Source: Desulfobacter curvatus DSM 3379
GTDB taxonomy: Bacteria > Desulfobacterota > Desulfobacteria > Desulfobacterales > Desulfobacteraceae
Length of the DNA: 64,000 bases
Assembly: GCF_000373985.1 (NCBI RefSeq)
Contig: NZ_KB892902.1
Coordinates: 36,574-100,573 of the forward strand
Direction: 5' to 3'
Shown piece by piece: positions 42,774 to 52,615 of the stretch; position 1 is the first letter of the stretch; each line of letters starts with the position of its first letter. A model generated the notes under the pieces. The model searched no databases and was not told the DNA's origin. It saw only the letters and a list, made by a program, of their open reading frames with translations. The position numbers and the translations under genes were made by a program.

Positions 42774-43628
42774 ATGATGAGCTTTTTATCCCAGCCTTCG
42801 CTTGCCATGGCTGATTTCAGGCGATTAGGCGACTATATCCATGCCGAACTGGGTATCAAGATGCCGGATGCCAAACGTGGTATGGTTGAGTCCCGTTTGC
42901 GTAAACGCTTAAGTGTCCTGAATATATCTTCTTATGAAGAATATTGTGCCTACCTGTTTAGTTCCCGGGGACAAAGGGATGAATTGCCTTTTTTCATCAA
43001 TCAGGTGACAACCAATAAAACCGATTTTTTCAGGGAGTCTAAACAATTTGTTTTTCTGGAAAAAAAGGCATTGCCGGAATTAGTTGCTGGCATGCCCACA
43101 TGCGATCCCAAAAAATTGTCTATATGGAGCGCTGCCTGCTCCCGGGGGCATGAGCCCTATTCTTTGGCCATGGTACTGTCTGAATATGCGGAACAGCAGA
43201 AGAATATAGACTTCCGTATTCTTGGTACGGACATTTCCACAGACGTATTGAACGTTGCCCAAAAAGCTGTATACACCCATGAGGAGATTGAGCCGGTGCC
43301 CATGGCTCTGAGAAAAAAATATCTTTTGCGAAGCAAGGATCGGCGTAAAAACATGGTCAGAATTGCCCCTCAACTTCGATCCAAGGTAAGGTTGCTGCGT
43401 TTAAATTTGATGAATAAACGGTATACCGCCGTTGAGCAGATGGATATTATATTCTGCAGAAATGTAATGATTTATTTTGAAAAAGACACCCAGCATCAAA
43501 TTCTGCATCGGCTGTTAAGCCATTTAAAGCCGGGGGGCTTTCTTTTCATGGGGCACTCAGAAGTTATTCAGCACACTGAGTTTCCTCTAAGATCAATTCA
43601 AACGACGATCTATCAGAAAGTTGGGTAA
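42774..43628 (+). CDS. cheR: Chemotaxis protein methyltransferase CheR
   Basis: A 284-residue SAM-dependent methyltransferase: helical N-terminal domain, VTTNKTDFFRE, IWSAACSRGHEPYSLAM (SAM site), GTDIS, IFCRNVMIYF and a final GGFLFMGHSE. Methylates receptor glutamates. Two adjacent ATG codons follow AAAGGA; the second (42777) is better spaced. Confidence 0.94.
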   Translation: MMSFLSQPSLAMADFRRLGDYIHAELGIKMPDAKRGMVESRLRKRLSVLNISSYEEYCAYLFSSRGQRDELPFFINQVTTNKTDFFRESKQFVFLEKKALPELVAGMPTCDPKKLSIWSAACSRGHEPYSLAMVLSEYAEQQKNIDFRILGTDISTDVLNVAQKAVYTHEEIEPVPMALRKKYLLRSKDRRKNMVRIAPQLRSKVRLLRLNLMNKRYTAVEQMDIIFCRNVMIYFEKDTQHQILHRLLSHLKPGGFLFMGHSEVIQHTEFPLRSIQTTIYQKVG

Positions 43629-43659
43629 TGGCAAACGACGATAAACGACGAAGGTGAAA

Positions 43660-44730
43660 ATGGGGAAAAAAATTAGAGTGCTGGTTGTGGATGATTCCGC
43701 CCTAGTTCGAAACGCTCTGTCCGAGGTGCTGACCTCTGATCCGGAAATTGAGATTATGGCCATGGCCCAGGATCCAATCGTAGCAGCCTCAAAGATTCGT
43801 AATGAAGTGCCGGATGTCATTATTCTGGATGTTGAAATGCCCCGCATGGATGGGATTTCCTTTTTGAAGCGAATTATGGCCCAGCATCCCATTCCTGTGA
43901 TCATCTGTTCGAGTCTGGCCAACCAGGGGAGCCAGACCGCATTGTCAGCATTGGAAAACGGGGCTGTTGAAGTGATTGAAAAACCGAACCTGGGTACAAA
44001 GAAATTTTTTGAGGAATCAAAAATAAAAATCTGTGACGCGGTTAAGGCGGCTGCCATGGTCAAGGTGCGAAAACATGTGAAATCTATTGACGTTTCTCCA
44101 AAATTGACCGCAGATGCTGTTTTGCCTGGCCCGCCCGGCAAGGCCATGGACAAAATTACGGAAACAGTCATTGTTGTCGGTGCGTCAACCGGCGGCACAG
44201 AAGCGTTAAAAGTCCTTTTTGAACGTTTGCCGCGGGATATGCCCGGTATGGTTGTGGTCCAGCATATGCACGCAAATTTTACCAAGGCCTTTGCCGACCG
44301 AATGGATAAAATTGGCTTTGTGTCTGTCAAGGAGGCGGAAAATAACGACACTGTTTTACCGGGCCAGGTACTTATCGCCCCCGGCAATCGTCACATGTTG
44401 CTTCAAAGAAACGGTAGCAGGTATTATGTTGAGGTTCGGGACGGCCCGCTGGTGTCCCGTCACCGTCCTTCTGTGGATGTTCTTTTTCGTTCTGCTGCAC
44501 GGTATGCCGGGAAAAATGCACTGGGTGTCATCATGACCGGGATGGGTGACGACGGTGCCAAAGGGATGTTGGAAATGAAACAGGCCGGGGCCTACACCAT
44601 TGCCCAGGATAAATCGTCCTGTGTGGTGTTTGGCATGCCCAAAGAAGCCATAAAACTGGATGCTGTGAACATCATTCTTCCACTGGATAAAATTGCAGAC
44701 GCCTTACTTAAAAAATGCCGGACCATTTAA
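43660..44730 (+). CDS. cheB: Chemotaxis methylesterase/deamidase CheB
   Basis: A 356-residue protein: receiver domain (VLVVDDSALVR; acceptor Asp in IILDVEMPRMDG), linker, and a C-terminal esterase with the Ser of VVGASTGG, His in VVQHMH and Asp in MTGMGDDGA. Removes receptor methyl groups when phosphorylated by CheA. ATG at 43660 behind AAGG is preferred to a GTG two codons upstream. Its 3' end overlaps cheD by 38 nt. Confidence 0.94.
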   Translation: MGKKIRVLVVDDSALVRNALSEVLTSDPEIEIMAMAQDPIVAASKIRNEVPDVIILDVEMPRMDGISFLKRIMAQHPIPVIICSSLANQGSQTALSALENGAVEVIEKPNLGTKKFFEESKIKICDAVKAAAMVKVRKHVKSIDVSPKLTADAVLPGPPGKAMDKITETVIVVGASTGGTEALKVLFERLPRDMPGMVVVQHMHANFTKAFADRMDKIGFVSVKEAENNDTVLPGQVLIAPGNRHMLLQRNGSRYYVEVRDGPLVSRHRPSVDVLFRSAARYAGKNALGVIMTGMGDDGAKGMLEMKQAGAYTIAQDKSSCVVFGMPKEAIKLDAVNIILPLDKIADALLKKCRTI

Positions 44731-45283
44731 GCGGACGGTAAATCAGGTCTCCATTGGTATCGGAGATTATTTTGTCAGCAGCCAGGACGTTATCATCCAT
44801 ACCGTGCTCGGCTCATGTGTGGCGGTATGTCTGTATGATCCGGAAAACAAAATCGGCGGTATGAATCACATCCTTATGCCCTCCAATCCGGATATTAATA
44901 AGTATGATGCTTCTGCCCGCTATGGCATCAATGCCATGGAGTTGTTGATCAACGCCATCATGCGGCTGGGCGGAAACCGTAAAAATGTGGTTGCAAAGAC
45001 CTTTGGCGGGGCTAATTTACTGATGGCCGTGTCCCAAGAGAAGACTGTGGGGGCAAGGAATGTGGAATTTGTGGTTAATTTTCTTCGGTCTGAAAAAATT
45101 AAAATTCTGAGCCGTGATTTTGGCGGTCATGATTCACGCAAAATTTTTTTTCATGTTGCCACGGGTGACGTTTTTTTAAAGCGCGTGCCATCCATGAAAT
45201 CTCTGGTGGCCGCAGAACAGAGAAAACGGAACCGGATCAAAAGACAGTTGGAGGAGCCGGGAGATATTACGCTGTTTGACTAA
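44693..45283 (+). CDS. cheD: Chemoreceptor glutamine deamidase CheD
   Basis: A 196-residue CheD: VLGSCVAVCLYD (catalytic Cys), IGGMNHILMP (catalytic His), KTFGGANLL and GGHDSRKIFFHVATGDV. It deamidates receptor Gln residues and may interact with CheC/CheX-type phosphatases. The frame opens at a TTG inside cheB; no ATG lies nearby before the conserved region, so the start is uncertain. The stop codon TAA is the first three bases of repeat copy f. Confidence 0.9.
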   Translation: MQTPYLKNAGPFKRTVNQVSIGIGDYFVSSQDVIIHTVLGSCVAVCLYDPENKIGGMNHILMPSNPDINKYDASARYGINAMELLINAIMRLGGNRKNVVAKTFGGANLLMAVSQEKTVGARNVEFVVNFLRSEKIKILSRDFGGHDSRKIFFHVATGDVFLKRVPSMKSLVAAEQRKRNRIKRQLEEPGDITLFD

Positions 45284-45374
45284 CGGCCATGGGCCGACCC
45301 GGTCTGTCAGCACCCAGACTTCGGCCCACAACAAAAATAGAAATAATCCAGTTAGTTGCTGGAGACTTTCATAT
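45281..45374 (-). repeat. Two-hairpin dispersed repeat (family 1), copy f
   Basis: A 94-nt unit in inverse orientation between convergent cheD and a kinase gene. Hairpin 2 is GGGCCGAAGTCTGG with CCGGGTCGGCCC; hairpin 1 uses TCCAG/CTGGA where other copies use CTGTGT/ACACAG. Its end supplies the cheD stop codon. Confidence 0.85.
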
Positions 45375-45407
45375 AAAACAGATAGTGCTGCCGGCAATAT
45401 TCTCAGA

Positions 45408-47489
45408 TTAGGGGCCGGATGGATTCGGATGGGGCATCCATTTTTTTATTATTTCCAAAAGATCTTCCATCATGAAGGGTTTTGTCAAAAAATCGTCCAT
45501 ACCTGCAGCCCGGCATTTATCCTTATCATCCGTCATGGCATGGGCGGTGATGGCGATGATCGGGGTATGGGTACCAAAGGCCGCCTCATGTTTTCTGATT
45601 TCCCGGGTGGCCTGGTAACCGTCCATTTTCGGCATCTGGCAGTCCATGAGGATGATGTCCGGTTTTAAAGAGATGAACTTATCCCTGGCATCAACACCCG
45701 TGGCTGCAATATCCACCCTGCAACCAAATGTCTCAAGCATAGTTGAAAAAACATCCTGGTTGGTGATATTATCTTCGGCCACCAGTACATGAAGATTTAT
45801 CTTATCCGTTTTTGGGAGCCGGGCCGCATGGCCGGCGGACGGCATTTCGTTATTCTTTTGCAAGGCCCTTTTTAAAGGGAGGACAAAGGAGAATGTGCTT
45901 CCTTTCCCCGGTTCGCTGTTACACCTGATGGTGCCTCCCATCAGTGACACCAGGTCCGATGAAATGGCAAGGCCAAGTCCTGTGCCGCCGTATTTGCGCG
46001 TGAAAGAGGCGTCAGCCTGGGAAAAGGGCGAAAATAAAAGTTCTTGTTTTTCGGGTGGGATGCCGATGCCGGTGTCTTTGATGGAAATGGTCAGGTCAAC
46101 CCGGGATTTTTGGTCTTCAAAGCTGTGAAATTCATTGTCCTCTATCGGGGACGTGGATACCATGATGGTTACACTGCCTTTTTCTGTAAATTTTATGGCA
46201 TTGCCCACAAGATTAATCAGCACCTGCCTGATCCTTGTAGGGTCTCCCACCAGGAAAAGGTGTGTGCCCTTTTGGATTTCAACAGTTAAATTTAGGTTTT
46301 TATCCCTGGCTGCAAACATCAGAAGTGCTTTAATGTCCGTCAGCAGGCTGCCTAAATCAAAGGGAATGGATTCAATTTCAAGTTTGCCCGCTTCAATTTT
46401 GGAAAAATCTAAAATATCGCTGATGATTGCGAGCAGGGTCTGGGCTGATTTTTGAATATTGCCCGCAAATGTTTCCTGTTCACTGGAAAGTTTGGATGCA
46501 AGCAGGATTTCCGTCATGCCGATAATGCCGTTCATGGGCGTTCTGATTTCATGGCTCATGTTGGCAAGGAACTGGGATTTTACCCGGCTGGCTTCTTCAG
46601 CTTTTTTCTGGGCCTTTTTCAGATGAATGACCGTGAATTCAAGTTCTTCCTTGGCCTCGGTCAGGTCCAGAGTTCTTTGTTCGACCCTGGTCTCAAGACT
46701 TGCGCTGTATGACTTCAGCCTGTCGTCCCTGGCCTGGATCTCTTCAATCATCTGGTTAAACTGTTCCACAAGCACCCCAAACTCATCGTTACTGTATTGT
46801 TTTACCCTGACCTGATAATCTTTTTTTCGGGTCACCTGTCCCATGGAATCAATGACATCAAATAATGGCCGGGTGAATATAGATTGCAGTTTGGAGGACA
46901 GAATAAGGACCACTGCCAAAGAGATGATGACAGTGCCCGCAACAATCAGATAATATGCAGACAATCTTTTTTTTTGTTGTTGCATATCATCAATGAGATG
47001 AATGGCACCTAAAAAATGGTCTTTAAAATTGACCGGCAGGATCACATGGGCATGGCCGTTTGTAAACCCGCTCAGCATTTTTTGGGCAGCAATTGCCTCA
47101 ATTGGGGAGCTACCTGGTTTGCATATCTGTTTGACTTCATGGACTAACATGTCAATGGGAACGGCATCCCTTGAGAAATCAGCGTAAATTGTGCCGTGGG
47201 TGTCGTAAAGGACTGCGCCGAGAATGCCCTGTTTTGCAGACAGGGCGCTTAAATCCTCCAATGCCGCATCCCGGTCATTGAACATCATGGCAACCGAAGA
47301 GTTTAACGCAATCAAGTCGGCCATGGATGCAAGTTCATCAACCAGATTGATTCTGGCATTATAGGTTTCATAGGCCACCATGGACGCGGCCATCATAAAA
47401 AGAGCCAGCAGTGCCGTAAATCCAAGGGTCAGGATCAATTTTATTCTGATGGAAACAACGCTATGATTTGATGGTTTTTTGGGTTTCAT
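45408..47489 (-). CDS. Hybrid sensor histidine kinase (CHASE8-like, HAMP, HisKA, HATPase, REC)
   Basis: A 693-residue kinase. A first helix (about 17-40) is followed by a periplasmic domain with ADLIALNSSVAMMFND typical of CHASE8-type sensors. A second helix (about 185-207), HAMP, a coiled coil, and ANMSHEIRTPMNGIIGM with the phospho-His follow. The ATPase domain has GTGLGLAIS. A receiver has its acceptor Asp in IILMDCQMPKMDG. It is the third gene after a TonB receptor and YfiR; its start overlaps the YfiR stop by ATGA. Confidence 0.92.
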   Translation of the reverse strand: MKPKKPSNHSVVSIRIKLILTLGFTALLALFMMAASMVAYETYNARINLVDELASMADLIALNSSVAMMFNDRDAALEDLSALSAKQGILGAVLYDTHGTIYADFSRDAVPIDMLVHEVKQICKPGSSPIEAIAAQKMLSGFTNGHAHVILPVNFKDHFLGAIHLIDDMQQQKKRLSAYYLIVAGTVIISLAVVLILSSKLQSIFTRPLFDVIDSMGQVTRKKDYQVRVKQYSNDEFGVLVEQFNQMIEEIQARDDRLKSYSASLETRVEQRTLDLTEAKEELEFTVIHLKKAQKKAEEASRVKSQFLANMSHEIRTPMNGIIGMTEILLASKLSSEQETFAGNIQKSAQTLLAIISDILDFSKIEAGKLEIESIPFDLGSLLTDIKALLMFAARDKNLNLTVEIQKGTHLFLVGDPTRIRQVLINLVGNAIKFTEKGSVTIMVSTSPIEDNEFHSFEDQKSRVDLTISIKDTGIGIPPEKQELLFSPFSQADASFTRKYGGTGLGLAISSDLVSLMGGTIRCNSEPGKGSTFSFVLPLKRALQKNNEMPSAGHAARLPKTDKINLHVLVAEDNITNQDVFSTMLETFGCRVDIAATGVDARDKFISLKPDIILMDCQMPKMDGYQATREIRKHEAAFGTHTPIIAITAHAMTDDKDKCRAAGMDDFLTKPFMMEDLLEIIKKWMPHPNPSGP

Positions 47490-48073
47490 TCTTTTTCATT
47501 TACAATGACAGCCAGTTTAAGCAGCCTGGAACTGAATTTGAGCTGGTGTGCCTCAGCTTTTTTGATATTTACTTCAAAATGGAGATGATCATCCCTTGTG
47601 AAAAACTGAATAATGCCTCCGGCCCGGCTAAAATTTTTGACCTCTCCAATAGTGAGAATCGGTCTGTCCCCAATATTACTTAAAATTTGCAAAACCTGCT
47701 CTAAACGTGTATGCCTGCTGATGAATACAATATGACTTTCTGCCAGTATTTTTTTATAATCAACCGCTTTGGGGTCAGGATACTGGATGGATATGATGCG
47801 TCCTGTGCTGATTTTTCCGTCAATGGTCTGGAAGCCTTTTTTCAGACGGTCATTGCCGAATATGGCTATTTTAAAATTTTTCCTTTCTTTGTCAAATGCA
47901 TTTTCGGGCCATTGAATGAGTTTGGTAAAATTGTAAATAAAGGCTGCTTTGACCCTATATTCTTCAAGGTTTTGTGACTGGACTGTTGCTAACGCAATAA
48001 TACATAACAGAAATTGGCAGATGAAGGCGGGGATGAATATTTTAATTATTATTTTATACATTAAAGGTTGCAT
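47486..48073 (-). CDS. YfiR-family periplasmic protein (DUF4154)
   Basis: A 195-residue protein with a signal-like hydrophobic N-terminus, then EYRVKAAFIYNFTKLIQWPE, the YfiR/DUF4154 hallmark, and a C-terminal GIIQFFTRDDHLHFEVN. In Pseudomonas YfiR is a periplasmic repressor of a diguanylate cyclase. Here it lies between a TonB-dependent receptor and a hybrid kinase and probably relays receptor status to the kinase sensor domain. That relay is inferred from recurrent gene order. Confidence 0.87.
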   Translation of the reverse strand: MQPLMYKIIIKIFIPAFICQFLLCIIALATVQSQNLEEYRVKAAFIYNFTKLIQWPENAFDKERKNFKIAIFGNDRLKKGFQTIDGKISTGRIISIQYPDPKAVDYKKILAESHIVFISRHTRLEQVLQILSNIGDRPILTIGEVKNFSRAGGIIQFFTRDDHLHFEVNIKKAEAHQLKFSSRLLKLAVIVNEKE

Positions 48074-48111
48074 CTGTCTTATTTTTATTCCGTGGGGAAT
48101 ACAGCATATCT

Positions 48112-50133
48112 TTAGAATCTATAGGTCAGGCCGGCATAGGCGCTGCGGGGGACTTCCACAGGATAACTGAATGCGTCCTGTACAAATTCAAGATGGCTGT
48201 CCTGTAGCAGATTCTGCCCGGTCAGGAAAAATTCCAGATCCGGCCGTATCCGCCATCCCAGGCGCAGGTCCAGGGTCACGTAATCGTCAATTTCATATGT
48301 GACAGAATCAGAAAATACGTAATTTGCATTTGTTTTGCCCACATATCTAAACCAGGCGTCCAGGGTCAGATTTTTCGTCAAATCAAATCGGCCCTTCAAG
48401 GAGACCTGATGTTTTGTAAATCCAAAGTCGATTTCGAAATCCTCGTCATTGTCATAATCATGGAATGTCAGTGAGTAGGCAAGGGTCCATTTGACTTTCC
48501 TGCCTGTAGCCAGATCCACTGAAATTTCTGCCCCCCAGGACCTGGCATTGGACATATTGCTTAACGCAATATCCTGAATAAGCGCTTGGTTCTCGGCATC
48601 AAAATAGGCCTCCCCCCGGGGTGAATAGATCCTTAGATTTTTATAATCATTGAAAAACAGTGCCAAATCAATTGAGAGGTTTTGTTGCGGGATAAAGCGG
48701 TATCCTGCTTCCCAGGCCCACAGTGTTTCTGCCGTTTGATCTTCATTATTTATGAATCTGGTATACAAAGGATATGGACTGCCGGGGATATCTGTGCCGG
48801 AGATGTAGACGATAGCGTTGGCTTCAATCCGGGAGGGAATCCGGGTGGCCCGGGAAACGGCAGCCCACAACCTGTGGCGTTCACCAGGTCCCCATAATAG
48901 CCTTATGGATGGTTGAATTTCAAGGCCGGTATAATCGTTGTGTTCAAATTTTGAACCAATGGTTAGTTTGACTTTATCCTCAAGTAAAGATATTTCATCC
49001 TGGATAAAGGCCGAGTACAGAAGATCACTTGTGCTGACCGGATCCATGAATACGATTTTTGAGCCTGCATAGTCATCATATGAATGGCGCAGCCGAAGTC
49101 CCCAGATAATATCGTTCCCAAAACCCAGCCCGAAACGGTGCTGGAATTCCACATCAAGGTTGTGCCGATCTTCGTTGAGGATATCTTCGGAACGATGCAT
49201 GGTATCGTAATACATCTGCAAAGACATTTCCGATGCTCCGGAAAGAACCTTTGTCCATCGCCCTAGGATATTACCCCCGGAAACTTTTGTTTTTACTTGG
49301 AATTCATCCATGTATGGGGACGCCTGACTGTAGAGATAAAGATCCTGGTGGATATGGCCGTCGTAGATATCCCCCTGGAGGGTAAAATCGTCGGCCGAAG
49401 ACATTTGGGCATCCATGCGGAAGCCGGCCTGATTGATCTGCCAGTCGTCACCTGCGTCTTCTCCGGAAATACGCTCAAATTCATCCCTGGCCCTGTGCTT
49501 GGCATAAACCCGCCAGAATTTATCTTTACCCATGGTGCCGCCATATCTTGCGGCCGCCATGTTTTTTTCCACGGTTCCGGCAGACGCCTGAACAAAACCG
49601 CCCTGGGTCTCATTGGCCTGTCTGGTGATAATATTGATTACCCCATTGACTGCATTGGAGCCCCAGATGGTAGCACCGGGACCGCGGATCACCTCAATGC
49701 GGTCCACGTCCTCAAGCAGTACATTTGTTACTTCCCAGTATACACCTGAAAAACTCGGGGTATACACACTACGTCCGTCAACAAGGACCTGGAGGCTTGG
49801 GGAGAAGCGGCTGTTAAATCCCCTGCAGTTTATTGCCCATTTGTTGCTGTCGATGCGTGCCACATTCACGCCCGGGGCCATACGCAGGGCATCTGGAATA
49901 CTGGTGGCCCCGGATCGCCTGATATCCTCCCGGGTGATCACGAAGATTGCGGCTGCACTGTCAGACAATCGTTGGCTTTTTTTACTCACGGAAGTGACTT
50001 TGATATCCATGAGTTCTTCAATGGAGAATTCAGTTAGATCCTGGTCCTGTGCGGCCGGACAAATGGCGGGTAAAAAAAAGAACAGGCCAGAAAGAAGCAA
50101 CAGCATCATTTTTTTGGGGATATCGCGTGACAC
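48112..50133 (-). CDS. TonB-dependent outer-membrane receptor
   Basis: A 673-residue protein read from a GTG behind AGAGG. The signal peptide ends in CPAA. A TonB-box-like segment (LTEFSIEELMDIKVTSVSKK) precedes the plug domain (IFVITREDIRRSGATSIPDALRMAPG; VIRGPGATIWGSNAVNGVINI). A 22-strand-type barrel ends in the aromatic TYRF. The ligand is unknown. First gene of the receptor-YfiR-kinase operon. Confidence 0.92.
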   Translation of the reverse strand: MSRDIPKKMMLLLLSGLFFFLPAICPAAQDQDLTEFSIEELMDIKVTSVSKKSQRLSDSAAAIFVITREDIRRSGATSIPDALRMAPGVNVARIDSNKWAINCRGFNSRFSPSLQVLVDGRSVYTPSFSGVYWEVTNVLLEDVDRIEVIRGPGATIWGSNAVNGVINIITRQANETQGGFVQASAGTVEKNMAAARYGGTMGKDKFWRVYAKHRARDEFERISGEDAGDDWQINQAGFRMDAQMSSADDFTLQGDIYDGHIHQDLYLYSQASPYMDEFQVKTKVSGGNILGRWTKVLSGASEMSLQMYYDTMHRSEDILNEDRHNLDVEFQHRFGLGFGNDIIWGLRLRHSYDDYAGSKIVFMDPVSTSDLLYSAFIQDEISLLEDKVKLTIGSKFEHNDYTGLEIQPSIRLLWGPGERHRLWAAVSRATRIPSRIEANAIVYISGTDIPGSPYPLYTRFINNEDQTAETLWAWEAGYRFIPQQNLSIDLALFFNDYKNLRIYSPRGEAYFDAENQALIQDIALSNMSNARSWGAEISVDLATGRKVKWTLAYSLTFHDYDNDEDFEIDFGFTKHQVSLKGRFDLTKNLTLDAWFRYVGKTNANYVFSDSVTYEIDDYVTLDLRLGWRIRPDLEFFLTGQNLLQDSHLEFVQDAFSYPVEVPRSAYAGLTYRF

Positions 50134-50266
50134 CTGAATCCTCTTTTTTAAGATTATGAGAACTGTATATGAAACAATCGATAATCTGTAACAATAAATA
50201 TTATAGATGTTCCTAATATTTAATGTTAAATCCCTTTATTGTCAATCCATTCCGGGATATTCATTG

Positions 50267-51262
50267 TTATGACAGTTTTTCAAGCAGGGCCTGGTAAGCG
50301 TTATTCAGTTCTACAAACCTGTCGTGGCTGCCGCCCCTGTCCGGATGGTGTTGTCTTGCAAGGCGCCGAAATTCCCGTGTGAGATCTTTTTTGTCCATGG
50401 CCGCCAGGGCTTTGGCCGTGAGATTAAATATTTTAAATGCCTGGGATAGTGAAAGTTGCCGGGAGGCACCCGGCGGCTTAAACCAGCGGCTTCTTTGACG
50501 GAACTGGAAATCCTTAACCATATCATCCAAGAGCACCGAATCCCCGTAAGTGTGATCGAAAAACATAACAGCATACCGGATCAGGTATTCATGCAGCCGG
50601 CTGGTCAGTCCGAAAAGTTCTTTATTCAGCAGACATAACTCCTGAATGAAAAATGCCTCCACCTTATCCTGGTCCAACGCCTGGGGCATCTGCTTTGCCA
50701 TGAATCCTTTGAAGAAACGGTGGAGATCAAGTGCCGTATATATGTAGGATTTAAGATCTTTTTGTCGCAAAACCCGCTCCTGGGCCATGAAATGCTGTTC
50801 GATTTCATCCCGGGATTTGTTGTTCAACTGCCTGAAAATGACTGTCGGCATATTGACCATGGGCCCTTGGTCCATGTTGCCGAATTTAAGAAAATGGGCC
50901 CGGCGTTTGTCAAAGGCATGGACCTGTCTTGCAATGATCTCTTTTTGCCTCCGGGTCATGGGCGTATACTGCTTAAAGGCGCGTTGTCTGAATGTTCGGG
51001 TTGCCCTGCGGATGTCCGGCCGGAGAAAAGGCCGGAACAGGTCTTCAAACCGGTCACTGTCGAAGGTAGCGGCCAGACTCGAAATCTTTGACTCAAGATC
51101 CGGACTTAAATACCAGGCATTACCGCCGGGATAATCAATCCAGGCCCCGGGGCAGGGCCCCAGATCAAAAATGTCCCGGGCCACCATCTGTTCACCCTGT
51201 CTGACCGATTCTCTCAGGATATAGGTAGTCGTTCTGTTTTTTTTTACTTTTGCCAGATACAT
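50267..51262 (-). CDS. C-terminal J-domain protein
   Basis: A 331-residue soluble protein. The last 55 residues are a J domain (FRRLARQHHPDRGGSHDRF, with HPD) that would stimulate a DnaK-type ATPase. The N-terminal 260 residues are helical and rich in Arg, Phe and Tyr, with no known family. It follows the DUF362 gene with only 2 nt between and is probably coupled to it. Perhaps a specialised co-chaperone. Confidence 0.83.
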   Translation of the reverse strand: MYLAKVKKNRTTTYILRESVRQGEQMVARDIFDLGPCPGAWIDYPGGNAWYLSPDLESKISSLAATFDSDRFEDLFRPFLRPDIRRATRTFRQRAFKQYTPMTRRQKEIIARQVHAFDKRRAHFLKFGNMDQGPMVNMPTVIFRQLNNKSRDEIEQHFMAQERVLRQKDLKSYIYTALDLHRFFKGFMAKQMPQALDQDKVEAFFIQELCLLNKELFGLTSRLHEYLIRYAVMFFDHTYGDSVLLDDMVKDFQFRQRSRWFKPPGASRQLSLSQAFKIFNLTAKALAAMDKKDLTREFRRLARQHHPDRGGSHDRFVELNNAYQALLEKLS

Positions 51263-51264
51263 AG

Positions 51265-52410
51265 TTAACCGTGTGCCCCCGGATTTTTATATGCCAGGGT
51301 CTCCAGTTTGATCAGGTTGTAAAGTCTTGTACCAAGGCCGATGTCCTGGGCATACGCAAGCTGGTGTTCCCAGTCCACGTTCGGATAAAGTCCTTTGAAC
51401 TTGTCCTCTCCCGGGGCCAGGTGGGTGGTCAACACCGAAGATGCAAGGCCCTGGGCCTGGTTGACAAGGTCTGCACTGGCCTGATCAATGGCCACGGGAT
51501 CACGGGATGCCACCACACCGATATCATTGCAGATAGGGGCTTCGGCATAGGGCAGGCAGTCACATTTGGGCGAGATATTGGTGATAAAGTTGACAAACAG
51601 GCATTTACCGGTTTTATCTTTCAGCACGCCGGCAGTATATTCCATCATTTTTTCAAGAAAGACAGGGACATCCTGGTTCCAGTTGATGTTGATGGACTGG
51701 GTGGGACAGCGCACAATACATTCGGCACACCCGATACAGGCTGTCTTGTTCATATAGGCTTTTTTGTTCTCGATGGTTATGGCCTGCCCCGGGCAGTGTT
51801 GGGCACATAGGCCGCAGCCGATGCAGGTTTTGCGTTTTATTTTAGGACTTACATTGGAATGCTGGTCAAGCTTGCCCCGGCGGGATGCACATCCCATCCC
51901 CAGATTTTTAAGGGTGCCGCCGAATCCGGACAGCTCATGTCCCTTAAAATGGGCCAGTGCCACCATCGCGTCGGCATTGATAATTTCCGACCCGATAAAC
52001 ACCTCCCGATTGTGTTTGAGATCCACCCGGACGGCTGTCTCGCTTTTTCCGAACAAGCCGTCGGCAATGATCAAAGGGGCTGCATCCATGGATGAATAGG
52101 AAAATCCGTTTTCCACCGCGGTTTTGATATGGGAGACTGCATCAGAGCGGGTTCCCACATAAAGAGTGTTGGCATCGGTCAGAAAAGGTGTGGCGCCTGC
52201 TTTTCTGATGGCCCGGATAATGTTACGGACAAGAACAGGCCGAATATAAGCCGTATTTCCCTGTTCACCAAAATGCACCTTTACAGCGGTCAGATCATTT
52301 TCGTCCAGGACGGCGTGAAGTCCTGCCATGGTTACCAGACGTTTCAATTTAGCGGGCAGGTTCTCCCTTGATGTGGCGGTCATATCCATGAAAAATACAT
52401 CAGCACCCAT
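51265..52410 (-). CDS. DUF362 protein with two 4Fe-4S clusters
   Basis: A 381-residue protein. The N-terminal DUF362 region (ENDLTAVKVHFGEQGN; AHFKGHELSGFGGTLKNLGMG) is followed by a bacterial ferredoxin module with CIGCGLCAQHC and CIGCAECIVRC, spaced for two 4Fe-4S clusters, and then the second DUF362 half (DPVAIDQASADLV). Such proteins are common in anaerobes and their reaction is unknown. AAGGAG lies 6 nt before this ATG; a much longer reading to 52677 is rejected. Confidence 0.9.
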   Translation of the reverse strand: MGADVFFMDMTATSRENLPAKLKRLVTMAGLHAVLDENDLTAVKVHFGEQGNTAYIRPVLVRNIIRAIRKAGATPFLTDANTLYVGTRSDAVSHIKTAVENGFSYSSMDAAPLIIADGLFGKSETAVRVDLKHNREVFIGSEIINADAMVALAHFKGHELSGFGGTLKNLGMGCASRRGKLDQHSNVSPKIKRKTCIGCGLCAQHCPGQAITIENKKAYMNKTACIGCAECIVRCPTQSININWNQDVPVFLEKMMEYTAGVLKDKTGKCLFVNFITNISPKCDCLPYAEAPICNDIGVVASRDPVAIDQASADLVNQAQGLASSVLTTHLAPGEDKFKGLYPNVDWEHQLAYAQDIGLGTRLYNLIKLETLAYKNPGAHG

Positions 52411-52615
52411 TAAATTCTCCTTTTTGGCTTTTTTTAAGCCCCTTAAGTTTACAAAGATAAAGTATCTGTCATGGAAATTCAATACAGGTAAATGTGTCGA
52501 TTGATTTTGGTTCCGGTTTTGCTTAAGGTTCCTAAACGTGCTTTGTTCCAGTCGGGATTTGACTTGACTGGTCCGGCATGGTAAAACGCTTTCACCTATG
52601 TAAACGGTAACAATT

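Noticed and set aside
45281..45374. Family 1 repeats as ordinary intrinsic terminators
   Set aside because: Neither orientation shows a U tract after the hairpins, and some copies lie between divergent genes.
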